Below, piece after piece: positions 41,579 to 44,601 of a DNA stretch of 44,601 bases. How positions within the stretch are numbered: position 1 is the first letter of the stretch; the number at the start of each line of letters is the position of its first letter. The DNA comes from Fibrobacterota bacterium (GTDB lineage: Bacteria > Fibrobacterota > Fibrobacteria > UBA11236). Both the position numbers and the translations under genes were made by a program. The stretch covers positions 1-44,601 of the forward strand of contig JAQBPN010000032.1 in assembly GCA_028287505.1 (NCBI GenBank). Reading direction: 5' to 3'. Below the pieces are notes generated by a model. It was not told the origin of the DNA. It ran no database searches and saw nothing but the letters and a program-made list of their open reading frames with translations.

Positions 41579-43141
41579 ATGACCGACCTCCGCTTCCCGT
41601 TCCGGAATGTGACCGCTTGTCTCGTCCTGGGCCTGGCCCTCTGGCTGGCCGGATGCCTCTTCGATGCCAAATATCCGGATCCCGCGGACTCGACGCAATC
41701 CTATTCGACCGTCAATCTGGACACTCTCTATCCCGCCGGCGCCGCCGCGGAAAGCGTCGTGACCTTGTTCCAGCCTTTCCAGGATCCCTCCCTGGGATCG
41801 GGAGGGATCGGACCCAAGGAAGCTTTGACGCCGGTGAATGTCAAGGACCATGTCACGGGCAAGGTGGTGCAGTACCGGTTGACCCGCCAACGATTCGGAT
41901 CCTGGGACGCGGGACTCGAATTCAAATGGAACTATTTCCTGCTGAAATCCAACTTCCTGTTCGCCGCCGACATGCCCGATACCTCGGGCATGGAGAACAG
42001 TTCCCCCACCCTGTTCCAACGCGTCCATGCATTGGACTCCTTCACAAACTATTTCGACAGCGTGGACGCGCCGCGCATCTGGGCCAGGATCACCACTTCC
42101 ACCAAGCCGGGCGCCGTGGGCGTGGCCGTCAGGCTTTCCGCGGGCAAGGACTCGGTAGTCATCCAGCAGGTGGTGGCGAATTCCCCGGCCGGACGCGCCG
42201 GATTGTCGGCGGGCATGGTCATCCTGTCCGTGAACGATTCCGTCACCGTGGGCGACTCGGCCATCGAACGGTTCTCGCGTTTCAGCGGCGGGGATTCGGG
42301 ATCGACGGTCAAGCTCGAAGTCACCGGCCCGGGTTCCAATGGGCCGAAAACCTTCAACCTGGTGCGGGAACCGGTGGCCTTCCCCACCGTGATGGTCGAC
42401 TCCATCCAGGGCATAGGTTATCTGTCCATCAGCGGATTCACGCCCAACACGGTGGATTCCAAATCCACTTATACGGAATTGCGCGACGGCCTTTTGGCCA
42501 CGCGGGGGTTTCCCGTGACCATCCTGGACTTGCGGGATAACGGCGGAGGCTCTCTGGACGTGGCCATGAAAATGTGCGATGAGATCCTGCCCGCCGACAT
42601 CATCATCATCCGCCAATTGCAGCGGCGCTTCGACGAAAGCGCCCATGCGCCCCTGGAATCGGAGATCACCGCGGTAGCCACGGCCGGCGGCGTAGGGGAA
42701 AAGGCCCCGGACGGAAGCCGGAGAAAATACCTCCTGCTTGGGAATGGGCACAGCGCCAGCGCTTCGGAAATCTTCCTGGTGTCCATCCGGGAGGGTGCCG
42801 ATGCGCCTTTGATGGGCATCAAGACCTACGGCAAAGGCGTGGGCCAGACGGTGCGCAACACCCCGGCCAAGGGTCTCTCACTGGTCACCTTCCTCAAGTT
42901 CACCAGCCGCTCCAAACTCGATTACCATCTGCATGGCCTGGTTCCCGATTATCCCGATTCCTCGGATTCGGATTCGCTGTTGGCCCACGCGGCCCAGAAG
43001 GCGCTGGCCATGGCCGGCAGACCCGCCGCCAAGGTTTCCGCCGCGTCCGGGTACGATGTGTCGCGCCAGGCCGCCGCCGTGGAGTGGAACCGCCGCCAGG
43101 GTATCAGGCCGGGCGTGACGGACCTGGAAGAGCTGCGCTGA
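41579..43141 (+). CDS. S41-family (C-terminal-processing-like) peptidase, PDZ-containing lipoprotein
   Basis: The 520-residue protein starts with a lipoprotein signal (LVLGLALWLAGC, Cys at residue 26). A PDZ domain spans about 176-262 (VVANSPAGRAGLSAGMVILS), followed by the S41 peptidase domain (270-450) with YLSISGFTPN, ILDLRDNGGGSLD, the nucleophile Ser 394 in GHSASASEIF and the general-base Lys 419 in KTYGKGVGQ. This fits CtpA/Tsp-like serine proteases that trim or degrade envelope proteins, anchored here to a membrane. An N-terminal region (30-170) is unlike the usual CtpA N-terminus and may be lineage-specific. It stands alone on its strand. Confidence 0.92.
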   Translation: MTDLRFPFRNVTACLVLGLALWLAGCLFDAKYPDPADSTQSYSTVNLDTLYPAGAAAESVVTLFQPFQDPSLGSGGIGPKEALTPVNVKDHVTGKVVQYRLTRQRFGSWDAGLEFKWNYFLLKSNFLFAADMPDTSGMENSSPTLFQRVHALDSFTNYFDSVDAPRIWARITTSTKPGAVGVAVRLSAGKDSVVIQQVVANSPAGRAGLSAGMVILSVNDSVTVGDSAIERFSRFSGGDSGSTVKLEVTGPGSNGPKTFNLVREPVAFPTVMVDSIQGIGYLSISGFTPNTVDSKSTYTELRDGLLATRGFPVTILDLRDNGGGSLDVAMKMCDEILPADIIIIRQLQRRFDESAHAPLESEITAVATAGGVGEKAPDGSRRKYLLLGNGHSASASEIFLVSIREGADAPLMGIKTYGKGVGQTVRNTPAKGLSLVTFLKFTSRSKLDYHLHGLVPDYPDSSDSDSLLAHAAQKALAMAGRPAAKVSAASGYDVSRQAAAVEWNRRQGIRPGVTDLEELR

Positions 43142-43203
43142 GTCGATGAAAAAAGCCGATCGAGGATGATTGGTGGATTTTGACGCCTTGGTGCTCGGGG
43201 ATA

Positions 43204-43328
43204 CATCTCGTCGGGCGTCGGGCGTAAAACTTTTTCCGCACTCATGGGTCGTAAAGAAAAAACCTGTGAATATCTCCGGTTTTTTCTTTACGCCCGACGC
43301 CCGACGCCCGACGCCCGACGAAATCTCG
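43204..43328. repeat. REP-like element, copy 2, with a perfect A/T-arm hairpin
   Basis: Left part CATCTCGTCGGGCGTCGGGC then GTAAAAC; right part five near-identical CGCCCGA units ending in CGAAATCTCG. Between them a perfect 15-bp stem, C then GTAAAGAAAAAACC at 43250-43264 against GGTTTTTTCTTTAC then G at 43278-43292, encloses a 13-base loop. Outer and inner arms together make a nested inverted repeat. It fills the convergent gap between the S41 protease and M20 genes, as copy 1 does for its own pair, so it may serve as a bidirectional terminator or be a mobile REP/MITE remnant. Confidence 0.8.
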
Positions 43329-43360
43329 CGCGGACCTCATGGCCTCAAATCAAGCCATAA

Positions 43361-44539
43361 TTAATCCGAACTGAATTTTTCTTCCAGAATCGCCAGGAAC
43401 AGACGGATCCCCATCTCCAAGGCCGCGTCGTTGAAATCGAAACGCGGGTTGTGCAGGGAACCGCGCGCGTTACCCAGGCCGAGCCAGAGGTAGGCTCCCG
43501 GAACCTTTTCCAGGAAAAATGGGAAATCCTCCCCGGCCATGCTGGGCCGCGGTTCCACGCAGTTCCCTTCGCCGAATGCTTTCACCGCGGCGCGGCGCGC
43601 CAGGGCGGCCATGGTCGGATCGTTGATGGTGGCTGGACAACCTTCCACCCAATGCAGACGGGCTTCCAGGCCCAGGCCGCGGCAGAGGTTGACAGCCAGG
43701 GACTCAAGGCCGGATTTCAGCCTGTCCCTTACGGCGGGACTGTGGGCGCGCACGGTGCCGCGCAGCAGGCATTCCTCGGGAATGACGTTGAAGGTGCGGC
43801 CCGCCTGCACCTGGCCGAACGTGAGCACGGCCGAGTCGAGCGGATCGGTGGACCGGCTTACCAGGGATTGGGCGGCGCTGATCAACTGGGCGGCGGCGAA
43901 CACCGGATCCAGCGTCGCATGGGGCTGGGCCCCGTGTCCGCCTTTGCCGACCAGGGTGAGTTCGAAATTGTCCACCGAAGCCATCACCGCGCCGCCGTGG
44001 ACGCCGATGGCGCCGAGAGGCAGATCGGGCCAGCCGTGCAGGCCGAACACGGCCTCCACCCTGGGGGATTCCAGCGCACCGTCCGCCACCATCTGCTTGG
44101 CGCCGTTGCCGGCCTCCTCGGCGGGTTGGAAAAGGAGCTTGATATCCATGGGATAGGATTTGCCGGAGCGGGCCAACTGCTTGGCCAGGCCCAGCAGGAT
44201 GCCGGTATGGCCGTCGTGGCCGCAAGCGTGCATGGCCAGTCCGGATTGGGAAGCCCAGGGAAGTCCGGACGCCTCTTCCAGGGGAAGCGCGTCCATATCG
44301 GCGCGGAAGGCGATGGCCCGGGAGCGATCGCGGCCGGGCCAGATCCCCGCCACCGCGGTGCTGCCAGGAAAGGTTTTCACTTCCAGGCCGGCGGCCTTCA
44401 GCTCGGCCTGGATTAGGGCGGCGGTATTGCTTTCCTGACCTGAAAGCTCAGCCTCCCGATGAATACGCCGGCGCAAGGCCGTGCACTCCCGGACAATGTC
44501 TTCCGCGATCGGTTCGGAAACGGGATCGGGGCCGGACAT
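43361..44539 (-). CDS. M20-family amidohydrolase (N-acyl amino acid/hippurate hydrolase type)
   Basis: The 392-residue enzyme carries the M20D metal motifs: FRADMDALPLEE, HACGHDGHTGILLG and LLFQPAEEAGNGAK, plus GKGGHGAQPHATLDP in the lid domain and SMAGEDFPFFLEKVPG near the end. Members remove acyl groups from amino acids or small peptides in the cytoplasm using two metal ions. A strong GGAGG-type site lies within the last codons of the upstream gene, and start and stop overlap as TGATG, indicating coupling. Exact substrate unknown. Confidence 0.95.
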   Translation of the reverse strand: MSGPDPVSEPIAEDIVRECTALRRRIHREAELSGQESNTAALIQAELKAAGLEVKTFPGSTAVAGIWPGRDRSRAIAFRADMDALPLEEASGLPWASQSGLAMHACGHDGHTGILLGLAKQLARSGKSYPMDIKLLFQPAEEAGNGAKQMVADGALESPRVEAVFGLHGWPDLPLGAIGVHGGAVMASVDNFELTLVGKGGHGAQPHATLDPVFAAAQLISAAQSLVSRSTDPLDSAVLTFGQVQAGRTFNVIPEECLLRGTVRAHSPAVRDRLKSGLESLAVNLCRGLGLEARLHWVEGCPATINDPTMAALARRAAVKAFGEGNCVEPRPSMAGEDFPFFLEKVPGAYLWLGLGNARGSLHNPRFDFNDAALEMGIRLFLAILEEKFSSD

Positions 44540-44601
44540 CAGAAGCCCTCCTCATGTTCGTCCAGGCCGGAAGGAACGCCTTGCGTTCCCGTGGCCATCC
44601 G
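44539..44601 (-). CDS. C-terminal end of an unidentified gene (partial)
   Basis: The last 20 codons of a gene that enters from the right edge. The visible tail contains GVPSGLDEHEEGF before a TGA that shares its A with the M20 start codon (TGATG). The reading frame is open to the edge. The product cannot be identified from this tail; its coupling shows it is co-transcribed with the amidohydrolase. Confidence 0.5.
   Translation of the reverse strand, partial: RMATGTQGVPSGLDEHEEGF

Noticed and set aside
43204-43328. CRISPR-like array from tandem GTCGGGC units
   Set aside because: The units are only seven bases, directly adjacent without unique spacers, and no cas genes are present.

Overview
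The window is about 44.6 kb of GC-rich bacterial chromosome. It is densely coded, with short gaps, many ATGA-type start/stop overlaps, and conserved housekeeping genes (rpsT, accD, folC, uppP, ppc, a class I fumarase). No phage, IS element, CRISPR array, rRNA or tRNA was seen. A Gram-negative envelope is indicated by a periplasmic binding-protein transporter, LolD-type ABC machinery, a TolB-like/beta-barrel protein and secreted proteases ending in FlgD/Por-type C-terminal modules. Those C-terminal modules, together with an MglA/roadblock cluster and a DUF4388 (PATAN) protein, suggest the FCB side of the tree (for example Fibrobacterota) or a myxobacteria-like relative. This placement is an inference from gene content only.

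Region 1 (1-2.2 kb): the start of a TldD/PmbA-like gene on the left edge, and a secreted Asp-box beta-propeller protein on the plus strand. Region 2 (2.2-11.3 kb): the most striking part, an eight-gene minus-strand operon. In transcription order it encodes a sigma-54 response regulator, a membrane TPR/zinc-ribbon protein, a DUF4388 membrane protein, a TPR-linker-roadblock protein, two small roadblock proteins, an MglA-type GTPase carrying a roughly 400-residue GF/FG-rich disordered tail, and a final roadblock protein. It looks like a complete GTPase switch with several roadblock partners, a membrane platform and its own transcriptional regulator.

Region 3 (11.4-17.8 kb): rpsT with a UUG start, a site-2 protease, a secreted zinc metalloprotease resembling a mainly eukaryotic family, the accD-folC pair, an HNH endonuclease and a small membrane protein. 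Region 4 (18-28.5 kb): a LolD/FtsX-type ABC exporter pair, a sugar-type MFS permease behind a strong terminator, an SGNH esterase, a Cys/Lys-rich secreted protein, and a binding-protein/permease/ATPase uptake operon for iron-siderophore, heme or cobalamin followed by uppP.

Region 5 (28.6-36.4 kb): an HD-GYP phosphodiesterase, a single-domain response regulator, a DUF2914 membrane protein, an unknown protein coupled to PEP carboxylase, and a TolB-like/beta-barrel protein. Region 6 (36.5-44.6 kb): fumarase, a CheB-like/receiver fusion lacking its catalytic His and a secreted metalloprotease in one likely operon; then a small tandem zinc-ribbon protein, a lipoprotein S41/PDZ protease, and an M20 amidohydrolase coupled to a gene that leaves the window.

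Two copies of a REP-like repeat built from GTCGGGC units, flanked by A- and T-rich arms, sit in convergent intergenic gaps (29.6-29.9 and 43.2-43.3 kb). Functions were read by eye from motifs; no database search was run.
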